NCBI GenBank assembly: GCA_963969345.1
Contig: OZ017767.1
Location: 7,902,739 to 7,966,738 of the forward strand
DNA length: 64,000 bases
DNA from: Turbatrix aceti
Taxonomy: Eukaryota > Nematoda > Chromadorea > Rhabditida > Panagrolaimidae
Reading direction: 5' to 3'
Shown here: positions 44,241-56,710 of the stretch, one piece after another
Position numbering within the stretch: the first letter of the stretch is position 1
Layout: the number at the start of each line of letters is the position of its first letter
The notes under the pieces: model-generated
Databases searched by the model: none
The model's input: the letters and a program-made list of their open reading frames with translations, nothing else
What the model was told of the DNA's origin: nothing
Translations under genes and position numbers: made by a program

Positions 44241-47200
44241 CTTAAGTCAAAGGCAGTAGGCGGCATTATTCGATTATACCTGTCGCATGTATGTACATGT
44301 ACGTATGCGGATGTAATTACGCAAAACCGAAAAGGCCATTTGTATTTAGAAAAGCGTTGTAATAAAGGCTGAAGAACATGTTAAATAAATTTTGCAAAGT
44401 ATAATATCTTTTTTTATCTCTCAATGCTTTTGGTACTACATGGTGGTGAAGACACGTGAAGTGCCTACAACCGGCTAATTCCACGTGATCGCCTACACAA
44501 TTTTGCGCTCGAAATACCAAAAAAAAATAAACATAAGCAAATAAATATTGGAATAAATTTGGAATCTGAGTATGTATCCAACCGAGTCGGTGCGATGCCT
44601 AAGGGGCAGGAGCGTAGCCTGCAGTGGGGTCAATGAGCCATGCCATGTGTCTTGAGTACTTGATTACTATAATAAAAATTCTAGATGCATCGCTGCTTTC
44701 ACATTTCTGTCGCTCTCGGCTAAGAAAGGGAAAGAACAGAGTTTTTTTTCGTAGTATTTAGAAAAAAGTCTGTTTCATTCATTATTTTTTTCACAATGAA
44801 AAATTATTCTTTACATTTTTTTCATAGTTCTAAACAGTTGCATGCAATAATAAGCCGACCAAGCTGGTGTTCGTCTGACGTCAGAAAATTACTGTAATGA
44901 TGAATTACATTTGACATTTTTTGTAAAGTTGCTATGCGTGCAAATACGGTTAATTTTTAACGTACTTTGAAGGAATCAAAAATTCTGTGCACATCAATGT
45001 AAAAGTTTGTGAATAATCTGATTTTCAAAGCAGTTTTTTTAAAACTTGACTTATAATATAAGTCATATTATTCACCGCGCGCAGTGTGATTATTAAATTC
45101 ACCAACCAATGCGTCCCGCATTCGGAAAAAGGTGTCCTGTCCTTACGTCACGCCGATTATGCCGAAAAGCAGCAGAAAGGTGAGCGGCGCGGGGCACCGG
45201 TCGCGTAGGAGGCGGAAGGGGAACAGATGTCTTGCTCGAAGCCAAGCCGCTGAGTCAAATGGTAAGGTAAGCACGTAAATCATCAAGAATGCGTAGACAG
45301 AACACAATTTTGATTTGTACAAACACAGTTGATAATTATGTAACTTAACTCTACAGTATGTACCTGCTGCTGGAAATAAAGGTGACAACTATGGAGAAAA
45401 AACAGAAAGGAATAATTTCGGCAACAACTGACCCGGGGAAAAGGGAAAATCTACGTTTCGTATGCTTTTATGTTTTTTCTTCTTTGCTCTTTTTTTTGCA
45501 CATTCGGCCTAAAATCCCATAAAAGCCCGACTCGGCACATTTTATGCCCCATGGACTTTGAAAATCACGTGGTACCCCGGGTGTTACCCAGATGCTTTCG
45601 TTTTTTATCTAAGTACGGACACGTGGCAATCCGTCAGGGAAGAAAATTAACTTTGAACTATGCAAGAGCCGATTTTTCATGTATTTACAAGAATAAAAAA
45701 ACACCCAAAGTCACTGATCTGGTAATTATTCTTGCTTACGTGGTTAGTTGTTGCAACACATATTTTCCACTTGCGTTCGCTCAAGTATGATCTAAATGAC
45801 TCTGTAAATAACACTTTGAAATATATATCCATATTCAAAATACATACATATTTCTTTTCACATCGTGAACTTGAATACTAAATTAAATACGTCTAACATA
45901 AGTTCCTATGAACTACAGGAATACCCCATTGCGAATACACTTTTATCCCAAAAATTGTTTTCACACGCGTTTTTCGGAGAAAAACCATACAGTTGTTGCC
46001 AGGAGAAAGAGTCAAAAATAGACCTAAAAAAGTTTTATCCAAAAAAAACTCCAGAATAATCAGTGCAGAAGAACAAGCCAACTCCAGACAATGCAAAAGA
46101 AAATGCCACGTTCTCGAGAGCACTTTTTTGTACAAAAAAGTGGCAGCCAAATGATCAACACGGCTACAAAGTTTCGTTTTTTTAACCGGAAATGGGTGCA
46201 CGTGACGTAGTAAATAGAAAAAAACGCATTGGACACACTTTTTTTCTGTTATTTTATAAATTCGTACACTAGCTATACTGGATAAGCGTTTTTGCAAAGT
46301 TTTGCGAGGAAGACAAGATCATATGCAATGTTATCCCTGATTATCTATTTATTATGCACCATCATCCGTGAATACGGTATCTCCCCGCATCTAACTGGCG
46401 GACATAAAAGATTCGAACTAAAATACCAGACGTGACGTCCGGAGTTAATTCAAACGTGTACGCGTGCCCTACTTGAAAGAAAAAAAAATTTCAGCCGCGT
46501 GAAATTAAATCTGTGAAGCTTATAATATGCTTCAGGCGCAAAATTTTACAGGTGGAAAAAAACTAGGGGGAAGTGGATAAAAAAAGAGAGGGGGGAAATG
46601 TTTCATAATGTGTAAAACGCTGAAAGGAAGAAGACAAGCATGGCTAAAAAAACGTTCTTTTGTTTTTTTGGAAAGCCTGGGGACCTCCTTGAGCATTGAA
46701 CAACGCTAGGAATATCTAACTAGGTCCGGCAGCATTTTTGGGGTGATAAGAAAGTATGCGTGACCCGGAAACAAAAAAAAAGAGCAGCATCACCTAACTT
46801 TTATAGCATCAGCGGATTAAAATAAATCCTGAAATGGGAAAAAAAGAGATGACGACACACTGGGTATAACATAGTACTGCATCGGTCATTTGATAAAACA
46901 TGACGGCGATATGGTGTCATCTGGCAAGGACAAATGCTTACTCTACGCTGATTCGACGCGAACATAGACAAAATTGTCTCGTGAGCGTGTGGCACAAACT
47001 TCGATTTTGATTGGACCTCAAATGACAGAAACAGAGTTAATTTGACCAAAGAAATATCAGTTGACTGAAAAGAAAGTATTATATCAAAATGAGAATGAAA
47101 TCAAAAATTCGGCGTTCAATACTTTTTTTCTGTCAATTTCAAAAAAAATTCAGATATTTTTTAAACCTTGAGATTCAATGATCCTATTTCCACCTCCAAA

Positions 47201-49129
47201 AAAATCATCGTCATTTCAATCAGACGAAGCTACGTTGCATTTCGTGAGCACTCATGTCATGTCATCAGACGATACAAATCACTTCCGCCCAGTTGATAAC
47301 CTACTTGAACACCGGTTTTGTTTCCAAAAATAGAAATCTTATAGTAAGCATGGGCAACTCAAAGATTAACCGGTCGATGCAATCTCTCGGTAATTGATTC
47401 ATTCAGTCATTACCCTTCCACTATATCAGAAATTCAACTGCATCATATACTGGTTTTTGGTCGCCTTTTTCCAAATTTGTCACTAAAGATGAGGATGACC
47501 TTTTGGATCACGTCTGGTCGTTGTCAGTGTGTTAATTGAAAATTAAAAAATGCTGGAAAAGAAGGGGTTTTTCCTAATGCAAGTCTCTGGATATTGAGAG
47601 CTAAGTGGTAAGCTGATGAAGAGCAAAAAAAGCGAGGAGCACGAGAGTGGCCTCTTCCATTTAGCATTATATGAACTAAATATGCGTGGTAGTGCATTTC
47701 GTAATGCCAACTACTATAACATCATTAGTCCGTCCAAAGTGCGATGATCATTATCCTGCATCTTTGTAGTATCAGAGAAGTATTATAGCAGCGACGCTTC
47801 TGTTCACGCGCCGATAGATAACTCCATGGATACAGAAATAAATCGCATCAAGCGTTGGTTTTGTTAATCCATGGCAACAAATGTATTCGAGAAGTTGTCT
47901 GCACTTTTATGGAAAGCTAAGTTCGAACAAGTGTGCATACATATATGTCTATAATCGTTGCTCGACTTCAACTTTGTGTTTTATGTCAATCCTAGACTTC
48001 GATAAAAGCTTTTCCTGACAGATGTTTTTTTTTCTGACAGACATCCTGCATCTTCGTGCTACACCGTATCATCCGTCCTAAAGCATTATTTCTATGCAAA
48101 CGACAAGCACGTTGAGAAACCAATTGTCATTTAGGCAAAACCTTCTTAGACTAAATTATACGTCACAAGACGGTTTCCGGCCAGAATAGAAGTCTTGTGA
48201 ATGACTGAATGAATGAATGACCAAAGAAAGAAAGGAGTAGGCTGGAAAGCATTAGTGCGAGAGAGTGTCAAATAAAGAAGCATCACGGAAGCAATATGGA
48301 TAGAAATTAAAACTTAGACTGTCTGTAATTAATAGTGCCTAACTAAGCAAATGAATGAAACTTGTTTGAATTCTAGATAATAAAAAATAGGGGTGAGCAT
48401 GCGTCAGAATTTTTGACCAAATCTGGCAATTTGTAAAGAATGTGAGTGACCCAGTGGTTAGAAAATGATCAAAGTATGGGAACCTGTGATTCAATTACTG
48501 TAGAAAACAATTGAATAAGACAGACTAATTATAAAATCAAGCCCGTGTTACCAAAAATACAGACACCCATGCTCATAATTATTTTATCACTATGGGTAAC
48601 GGCACCAAACCTGGCACTAACGAAGTAAGCCCATTATTACTGGAATAATTTTTAACCCTGAAAAATTAAAATATCAAGTTTTGCCCCTTTTAAAAAAAGT
48701 TTAAGAATGTTTCGCAACATTGCCTTTTAAAATATATAAACAGTAATACAGTAATCTCCTAGACAGGAACACATATTTCGACATGTTATTTTTTTCCTCA
48801 TTTGCATAAATGAAGTTTTCTGCACGTTGTACTTCATCAGAAGTCAACGAACGTTCTCCGCATAAAGTTGGCGGAATAAGTGACCTCGTTGGCTGGATAC
48901 GGACATTATGCATACAACATGATAATCCTACCAGTTTCGCACAGCGACCGGTGGTCGGTCGCGTCACTTCTCTCTTCTTTTTCTTGGCCGAGAGAGTAGT
49001 AGTCGTCAATGTTTACGGACCAGAGGACGCTATTTGATGACAAACCGGTCGAAAGAAGTGCAACCTGCAGGGAATCCGTTGACATAGCATGGCCTAACGT
49101 AACCCTACGAGTCCAGAATGCACAGGTAG

Positions 49130-49136
49130 TATAAAA
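49130..49136 (+). promoter_or_regulatory. TATA box of the AAYRQ-repeat protein gene
   Basis: TATAAAA lies 66 bases upstream of the start codon at 49196, a spacing compatible with a short leader beginning near 49160. Confidence 0.55.
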
Positions 49137-49195
49137 AGTACAATACCAAGTCCACCCAGGAGTCTTCTTTACTCGTCCAAGTGTCATCACTAATA

Positions 49196-50269
49196 ATGAA
49201 GGCGAAGACGAACACGAATACGATCAGAGTCGTGTTATTCGGCCTCGTTGTCGTCACTGCTACTGTCAATGGTTTTGAAGACAATGCCGTCATCGTCGAT
49301 ACGTCGTCACGTTACCGGGTTTTCGATAAGTTTTCTGGCTTTGGAATTAAACAGCCCCGCCAGGCCGGATTTGAAGACCTCATTGAATCCGGATATCCCA
49401 TCAACATGCCTACGCGCGAAGAAATGACAGCATTTGGAATCGAACCACCCGCGGCCTATCGTCAATCATCGCCATACGGATCCTCAGCAGAAATCGGTTA
49501 TTCCATAGATTCAGCTCGAAAAGAAGATCTATCGAAAGTATCAGCACCTGTAAGTGTTGAACCCCCCGCGGCCTATCGCCAGGTCGAATTCAAAGACCCC
49601 ATGGATTACGGCTACCCCTTCAGCATGCCTGAAGAAATGATCGCCCACGGACCTGAGGTACTGGAAGAACCAGCTGCGTATCGTCAAGCAGGCGGCGCCG
49701 GTGGTTCGCGACGTCCTGGACACCATGGAGGTCGTTATCCTGGCCGACGACCTGGAGCAGGTGGACGACGACCTGGACATGGAGCAGGTGGAAGAATGGG
49801 GGCCTCCGGAGGCAGAATGGGAGCCGGAGGAGGTGGCCCCCGTTCAGGAGCGGGAGGGGGAAGAATGGGTTCGTTATTCGATGAGAGTCCCAGAGCCGGT
49901 GCCGGTGGACTCTCATCACCTTTCAACCCTAGTTCCCGTCAATCTGCATCGCAACGTCTCAGCTCTTCCAGGTTGTCAGGAGGTTCGCTTGCCAGTTCGC
50001 TTGCCGGTGCTGGCAGATCCAATAACCGAAACAGTCTATACCACGATATGATTTACAACACACGAGCTGATGACTTTTACACTCCAACCGGTTACGCTCA
50101 ACGAAGTGAGGGTAAACTGGATGGACAGCAGCGACCTTCCGCTACGCCGGTTTCGGTAGACAAGCCTAGACCTTCGCCGCTGTACGACAGCCTGGATGGA
50201 GCTTCGGATTATGCCGAGAGCATCTTAAACAGTAGATACGGTGACTACTTGTCGATGTATGGTTCATAA
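49196..50269 (+). CDS. Secreted AAYRQ-repeat, Gly/Arg-rich structural-type protein
   Basis: This is a single uninterrupted exon of 357 residues. The signal peptide MKAKTNTNTIRVVLFGLVVV...TVNG is followed by three copies of (P)PAAYRQ spaced about 45 residues apart. Each comes shortly after a segment resembling GYP(I/F)(N/S)MP..E(E)M. Then comes a low-complexity block rich in Gly, Arg and Ala (GRRPGAGGRRPGHG, GGRMGAGGGGP) and a Ser-rich, Tyr-containing tail (YHDMIYNTRADDFYTPTGYA). Regular Tyr- and Gly-rich repeats on a secreted chain suggest an extracellular structural protein such as cuticle or eggshell, possibly tyrosine cross-linked; this is inference. A TATA box and a poly(A) signal bracket it closely. 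I do not recognise a named family. Confidence 0.85.
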   Translation: MKAKTNTNTIRVVLFGLVVVTATVNGFEDNAVIVDTSSRYRVFDKFSGFGIKQPRQAGFEDLIESGYPINMPTREEMTAFGIEPPAAYRQSSPYGSSAEIGYSIDSARKEDLSKVSAPVSVEPPAAYRQVEFKDPMDYGYPFSMPEEMIAHGPEVLEEPAAYRQAGGAGGSRRPGHHGGRYPGRRPGAGGRRPGHGAGGRMGASGGRMGAGGGGPRSGAGGGRMGSLFDESPRAGAGGLSSPFNPSSRQSASQRLSSSRLSGGSLASSLAGAGRSNNRNSLYHDMIYNTRADDFYTPTGYAQRSEGKLDGQQRPSATPVSVDKPRPSPLYDSLDGASDYAESILNSRYGDYLSMYGS

Positions 50270-50393
50270 TATGAAATCAAAATTCATTTACATATATCAG
50301 TTACGATCACCTTCCAAAACATCCTTCGATAATTTCGAAATACAAAACATGTGTTTGTAGATATTACTGTATGACTTATTCATTGTTTGTATT

Positions 50394-50399
50394 AATAAA
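50394..50399 (+). terminator. Poly(A) signal AATAAA of the AAYRQ-repeat protein gene
   Basis: AATAAA lies 125 bases past the stop codon. Confidence 0.6.
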
Positions 50400-53300
50400 G
50401 GACAAGTTGGTTACTGTATCACACACTTTTGTAAAAAAATTCTATAAAGGGATTCGGATCTTTTATATGCAGACAATCGTTGTTGAACTGAACAGTGGTC
50501 CGGTACCTCTACCGTAACCAGCACCAAAAATAGCAGATACAACCGTTCTTGGTCTCAGACCTTATGCATGAATGCTCTGTATCTCGACCAACATGCCCCA
50601 TGCCGTCCTGATAGTGCAAATGGTTTGCTTGGCTGGACATAGTAGGTACAATTCACATACAACCAACCATACAAGTTTATCAATGCCATGGAATGCGTGG
50701 GAAAATAAATGTCCGCACGTTAGCAAAGACTAAAAAAAGCCATTTCCATTTTCGCTTCCTACTTCAGTCAGCGCTCAAGCAGATGCAAAAGTACAACCAA
50801 CTTGGTATGTATAAAAGTGAGACGCACGCAGAATAATTATCTACAAAAACTTATTTTTACATTTCCGGCTGCATACATATCAAGTTGTCCAAAAGCACTC
50901 CCAAAAAAGTCAAGAAGGTGTTATGCATATAAGAGGGTACTACAGCGTGGCCAATGACGTGATTTTTTTAAGTCAATTTATGTAAAACCACTTCAACAAA
51001 AAACACCATGGAGAAGTCATGTATCGCAGTGTACAGGTCAACTGACGTGCACACTTGCTTGTTTACAACTATACAAAAAAACACATCGTCAGACGAGACA
51101 ACATTTCGGGGAACGGACAAACGAAGCTAAAAATTACCCAAAAATGTCCAAACATCCATTGACCATGACACAGAAACCACTCGGCGCCTGCAGTCGTCGC
51201 CCCCGCATGCTAGGTGGTCCCCTATGAACCGTAAAAAGCCGAGAGGCAAAACAAATTGGTCACGCTGTATCGTAAAACTACATACGTTGTGAAATTGATA
51301 AATATAACTCAAAGCACGTTATCTGTTTAAACAAATTAATTGCCTGCCCCTCCAAGTTTTTGAAATCGTTAAATTTATTTATTCTGTGAACTAAAAATAA
51401 TTTTCTCATATAAGGCTCAGCCAAAAATAAACAACCTTTTTTCTGCAACAGACTAAATTGAATCAGCGAGATGCATGCAACGTGCAAAATAAAATAAAAT
51501 AAAAAGCAAAAATAGAATCAAGTACAGGGGTCCAAAGAGGTTTGCTTTCTCCAAAACCCTGACTGAGTAACAAAATAAATAAATAAGTAAATAAATAAAA
51601 GTTATTATGCAGACGTCATTCGTTTTGCCGTTCCGCCAAATCAGTAAAACACTTTCCAATTCAATTTGCCATTTGTATTTAATCAGACCCCAAAATAACG
51701 GTCCCAAGGATGCTGCATGCATGCGTCATATATCGCATCAAAGATTTTAACACCCCCTATCAGTTGTATAATTTTCTTACAAAATAAAAAAAAAAGATGC
51801 GGGTGGTACACTAAAAAATAGGCTTAATTAAGACAGTGCGTCAAAAGTCACTCAAAAGTCGATGTCTGTAACGAATGCCAAAAAAAGAGCAAGTCTATTT
51901 GCACGCAGTTAATCGCATTAAAATCAACATGTAACAAATCCCAGACGTCCTGTTAAGATTTAAGAACTTAATTTAATTAGTTATGCACGTATAAAATTAA
52001 TGCAAAAAATAACATGTTGACTTCTTGAAAAAAAGTGGAACGGGGTTCAAGTGATGCAAACAAGTTGCACTAACTTACGCTTACGTCATTTCGAGCGAAC
52101 AGTATCACAAATACGATTGATGACGAATTGTAATTGGTATGAGTCAAAGTAAAGCAATTCGAGAAAGAGCAAACGCGTTTGCAAACGTGCATAATTACAC
52201 AAAAAAAGGCTGTAACTCACTCAGAAACCCTCATAATGACTTCCGAAGAACGAAGAACGCTATCGTATACTCCATTGTGATTGCGGATAAAGGCGCAACG
52301 AAGGCATTTTTTTAATTTACACGCTGTACAAAGGAAATGAGAGAAAGATATTAAGAAAGCGAGAAAACGGATGAGAGCATGATTTATAATTATGCGAGAA
52401 AAATAATCAGAAAATACTTCCGTGCACTAAAGCGCAGTAACTTAGTCCGCTATACAAATGTACTATTTTTGTCAAAAGGTAATACGGTAGCAAAGAACCA
52501 TTTTCTAAGTAGACAAATCTCATAATAGTACCGAGCATAATGAAACACGAAATACAATGCATAAGAATATCCAACATTACAAAGAGCATCATCTCACGAA
52601 CACAGTGTGTAAAGTAGGTATTTTTGAAGTCACATGTGATTGAACAATTGAACATTTATGTATTTGACATCATACAATTGTCGACAGGCACCGTATACAT
52701 TCACGGTAATAAAGAATGAAAAGGTGAGATGATCAAATGACGGAGTTACACGTCACAGAAATTTATCAGTTTGTAGTCAAAATTGACAACCAAGCGTCAT
52801 AATCAGTCATTTGACGCAGAGTCACGTTGTCTTCTATGTATGAAGAACGTGGAAAAGTTGAACCTATGAAAACCGATTGTGATGTCGCTGATTTCTTTTC
52901 ACCGGTTTTTAATTTGAGATAGATAAATTCATGTATCAAACTTTTCTTGAACATAAAAATCTTGTGTGCAATAAAGAAAGTTTTTTGAAAAACAAATTTA
53001 CAAAAGTACTAAAAAAATTATTTAAAAATTTTTCAAAATGGCGTACTTTGAAAACAAAACTTTCTACATCGTTTTAGGGTCTTTTTTGTCCTAAATTCGA
53101 ACAAAATTTATGGAAAAAAATCATAATTTTTGTTTTCAAAATAAAAAAATATTTTGAGTTGAAACGCAAAAAAAAATGTAATATATTTTATTTGAAAAAA
53201 AAGTTTCAAATTTGTTTTCAGCCAGCCGGCCGGATTTTGTGCCTTTTTGTATTTTTTTCATCAGAACTTTTGCAGATCTCAAACTCATGCAGATGCCTAA

Positions 53301-54105
53301 ATTGCCACATTTTGCATTGTAAGGTGACATGATAATTTCTCCCGTATTAAACGTATATGTCTTCATGCTCCAACATCTCATAAACCAGAACGTTACTAAC
53401 TAACTATACATACATGCTGATGTGTACCCTAGAACGGAACAATGTCATCATCTTTCTTACGCATCGCAACCATTGAAAAGTACTCGATGTTTGATTGCAC
53501 CACATTAGCAGTAGCAGAGAATTAAGCCGGCAGTAGTAGTCTATCGCCGTCAAGCAAAACGAAATAAATCATCACTAGCTTTTTGTATTATTTGCGGATT
53601 GCACACTTGTTTACAGGTATTGTGACCGGTGGTTATGAATGTCGGTGAAGCTGCATCGCTCGGGAAAAGTGATTAACAAAGCCTGCGCATTTGAGCAAAA
53701 AGTGACAAAAAAGAAGACCGACATTTTTTTGATACACTCAGCAAGATCAAGAGTGAAATGAGTTGCAAAAAAAATATGAAAAGAAAAGTTGATGATTCAT
53801 CCGGGAATCAAATCGGATTGAGGAAACTGATATACGGATCCCCTTTCCTCCCCCGGTCGGAAGCTCAAACGTCAAAACCGTGAAGCGAACGCAGGGGGGC
53901 TCAATGATGGGCTCGGTGATCCGTTGGTAAATAAAAACACCTAATTAACGGTTTTTTTCAATGACAGCTAGCACCCCGAAGAACCAATATTTACAAGATG
54001 ATTCAGGACAAAGCGATTGCTAGTGTGAGGATTGAAGCCGGAAAGCACACACGTCGGGAGGAGCGTGGAACCGACAGGTCGCGACCCCCGCCAGAAGTCC
54101 AACAA
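50400..54105. other. Intergenic stretch
   Basis: It is AT-rich and non-coding by composition. Simple repeats (AAAAT)n at 51486-51505 and (AAAT)n at 51572-51600 are present. No paired splice sites with a coding frame were found. Confidence 0.45.
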
Positions 54106-54112
54106 TATATAA
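54106..54112 (+). promoter_or_regulatory. TATA box of the QGQFG-repeat protein gene
   Basis: TATATAA lies about 165 bases upstream of the ATG at 54273. An acceptor (AATTTTTAG, ending 54269) just before the ATG indicates a 5' untranslated intron or trans-splicing between them. Confidence 0.5.
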
Positions 54113-54272
54113 GGTACTTCTTGATCATCAGAATGGATCATCAGTCGTAGCCATCACTCGACTAGCCACCCATTTTCTCGAGTTCTCGTTTTCATTACTT
54201 AGGCGCGCTTGAAAGAATATAAAGATGTAAATACTTATGTATATATTCTATAACTTGTATAATTTTTAGATT

Positions 54273-55943
54273 ATGACAACTATCGAAAAATCCCTAGTTC
54301 TTCTCGCGATTTTTTGCGCTTCCACAGTACTTTCAACCAACGATACTGAATCAAAACGCGCATCTGATGGTTTGTCTTTCACTATTGATGCGGATGTGAA
54401 CCTCAGTCCTACTCGGCAGACCTATGGATATAGTTCTCAGAATGGGCCTAATGGATCCAGTGGAAACGACATTCAAAATCGACAGAATGGACAATTTGGA
54501 TACCAAAACGGACAATATCAGTTCCAAGCCAGCAGCACGCAGAATCCCAATCAGGGTCAGTTCAGTAGCACCCAGAATCCCGGACAGGGCCAATTTAGTA
54601 CCCAGAATCCCGGACAGGGCCAGGGTCAATTTGGTGGCAGTCAAAACGTAGGACAGGGCCAGGGTCAGTTTGGTGGAAGTCAGAACCAAGGACAATTCGG
54701 CACTACCCAAAGTGGTCAGAACCAGTTTGGCGGCAACCAAGGCTTCCAAACGAGCACTCAAAATCCTAATCAGCCCCAATACGATCCTTCAAGCCAGCAG
54801 GGACAGGGTCAATTTGGTAACCAGAACTTCCAAACTACAACTCCTCAATTCAACCAGCAGGGACAATTTGGTAGCCAGGGCCAACAACAGGGACAGTTCG
54901 GCGGTCAGGGTCAGAATCAGGGACAGTTCGGTAGCCAGGGTCAGAATCAGGGACAGTTCGGCAACCAGGGCTTCCAGACCAGCACTCCTAATCCTAACCA
55001 GCCCCAATACGATCCTTCAAGTCAGCAGGGACAGGGCCAGTTTGGCAGCCAGAACCTCCAAACGACCACTCCTCAATTCAACCAGCAGGGACAATTCGGC
55101 AATCAAGCTCAGTCCCAGGGACAATTTGGCGGGCAAAATCAGCAGACAGGTCAATTCGGCGGTCAGGGCCAACAGGGACAGTTCGGCACCCAGAGCCAAC
55201 AACAACAAGGACAATTCGGTAACCAAAGTCAATTCCCGCAACAGCAACAGCAGGGCCAATTCGGAAGCCAAAACCAATTTTCGAACCAGAACCAGCAACA
55301 AGGTCAGTTCGGCGGCCAAAACCAATTCAGCACAACTCAGAACCCCAACCAACAATTTTACAATCCCAGCAGCAGCCAATTCGGAAGCCAACAGGGTACA
55401 AATCAGTTCTCCAACCAGAACCAGCAAGCCCAAGGCTTCGGCGGAAACTTCCAATCATCAACCACTGCAACCGGAAACCAGCGTTTCTACGACAGCAGTT
55501 CTTCCCCTTCCCTAGGAACTACCGGTCAAAACGTTTTCAACGGACAAAACGGTCAATCGGTACAACTTCAGCAGACCAACACGGTCAACGGTCCCCAGGT
55601 TCAACTTCAGCAGTATTCGCTTAACAACGGCCGATGCTTCTATGTGGTGAGTTTCTTGCCGTCCTTGAACTCAAAAAAAATGTAAATCCTTTTTTAGAAC
55701 GGCCAGATTCACGACAACGGTCAGGTACGCCAGATGACACAATCCGAACAACAGCAACTCACACAGTTCGATCAACAAATGTCACAATATGTATCACAGT
55801 TCGAAAGCGCAATCAACAACTATCTCCAGAGTCTTTTCAACTTCACACTCAACAACAATGCTGCAACGACGAATTCCAACAGTGTTGCTTCTCTTGACTT
55901 GCCTCAAATGCCGCAGATTCCTTGCTTCTGTTCATCGTGTTAA
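54273..55943 (+). CDS. Secreted Gln-rich QGQFG-repeat protein
   Basis: Two exons, 54273-55646 and 55698-55943, join in phase to 539 residues. The signal peptide is MTTIEKSLVLLAIFCASTVLS. Residues from about 60 to 400 are dozens of GQ(G)QFG(S/G/N/T)Q units interspersed with STQNPNQ and QYDPSSQQ blocks, extremely rich in Gln, Gly, Asn and Phe. The C-terminal domain spans the intron: a NNGRCFYV motif, then NGQIHDNGQVRQMTQSEQQQ, a helical Gln-rich part and the terminal CFCSSC. The overall plan (secretion signal, Q/N-rich repeats, short Cys-bearing end) resembles nematode PQN-type extracellular proteins, but I cannot name an ortholog. Its neighbours on the same strand are also secreted proteins. 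A long overlapping frame is a by-product of the repeats. Confidence 0.88.
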
Positions 55944-56017
55944 TCACTTGAAATCGGTGCTTGTGTCTTTGTACTATATGTTTTTTGTCAAGTTTCATTC
56001 AATTTGTCATTTTGCAG

Positions 56018-56023
56018 AATAAA
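56018..56023 (+). terminator. Poly(A) signal AATAAA of the QGQFG-repeat protein gene
   Basis: AATAAA lies 75 bases past the stop codon and a second overlaps seven bases later. Confidence 0.6.
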
Positions 56024-56710
56024 AGAATAAAAAAATTACTATGATGGTTGATTAAATTTTCAAGTCTTAAAATGCCTTTAAAAACGGTTAGTTAGACAAC
56101 AAAAAGCTTATCTATTCGTAGTCTTACCGGATTAATTCGCAAACAATCATCATAATCTATTTCGAATATCCTATGTATTCTCAGACTGTATGTAAAAGTG
56201 CACGAGACACTACGTGTTAATTTTTTCTTCGTATAATTGAGTAGAAACAGTAGTAAAAAAACACCTACTGTATATGCAGATTAGGTGCCTAAGTCCTTAA
56301 GAAAAATGATATAATGACTGAGAAAAAGTCTTTCTTACACTGAAAATGCGTGGTGACATCATGTTGAAAACAAAAGTGTTATATCATTGAAAATGCAAAA
56401 AAAAGATACCGTGGGAATATTAGATATCCGGTTAGCAAGTTATTATTTTAAAGAAAAGAGATACGCATCGTCGATGTGACAGGTAATTCAGCGAGAAGCG
56501 CGCAATCTAATACACGGGATGTGCAGCGCAATCAATTGACCCGAATCCCGAAAACAAGATATCTCCTGCAGACCGCCCCATGAAAGTTGCGTTGCATAAG
56601 CACACATCTCTCCGATATATTTGTGGTACTCTCGATAAACCACGAATATATTGCAGATCCGCTGCGCGCAGTGACAGTCGATTCAGTTTAAAGAAGATTT
56701 CACTTTCGAC
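56024..56710. other. Intergenic/promoter stretch
   Basis: No gene is seen here. It is the 5' flank of the Cys-rich secreted protein gene; no TATA box is obvious. Confidence 0.4.

Larger units (their letters stand above)
38139..49129. other. Large gene-poor region
   Basis: About 11 kb without an assemblable gene. Exon-like islands: 40244-40305 (plus; MPTKTSSPAAARHGPFFGKE then a GTGAG donor), 41555-41700 (minus; several open frames) and 45147-45249 (minus; GLASSKTSVPLPPPTRPV in one frame, acceptor GACTCAG, donor GTAAGG). Also a 9-bp-stem hairpin (44208-44240) and a (GT)9 run (42371-42388). The remainder is AT-rich with A runs prominent on the plus strand. Confidence 0.4.

Noticed and set aside
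45865..46059. Short plus-strand frame containing GEKPYSCC, reminiscent of a C2H2 zinc-finger linker
   Set aside because: The following residues have no zinc-finger Cys/His spacing and the frame is short, so the match is chance.
49701..50051. A 116-codon acidic open frame inside the Gly/Arg-rich gene
   Set aside because: It is an alternate frame of GGN/CGN-rich repeats within a gene whose primary frame has a signal peptide, TATA box and poly(A) signal.
54670..55515. A 281-codon plus-strand open frame overlapping the QGQFG gene
   Set aside because: It is the +1 frame of the repeat array; the periodic codons keep it open, and it has no signal, splice or composition support of its own.
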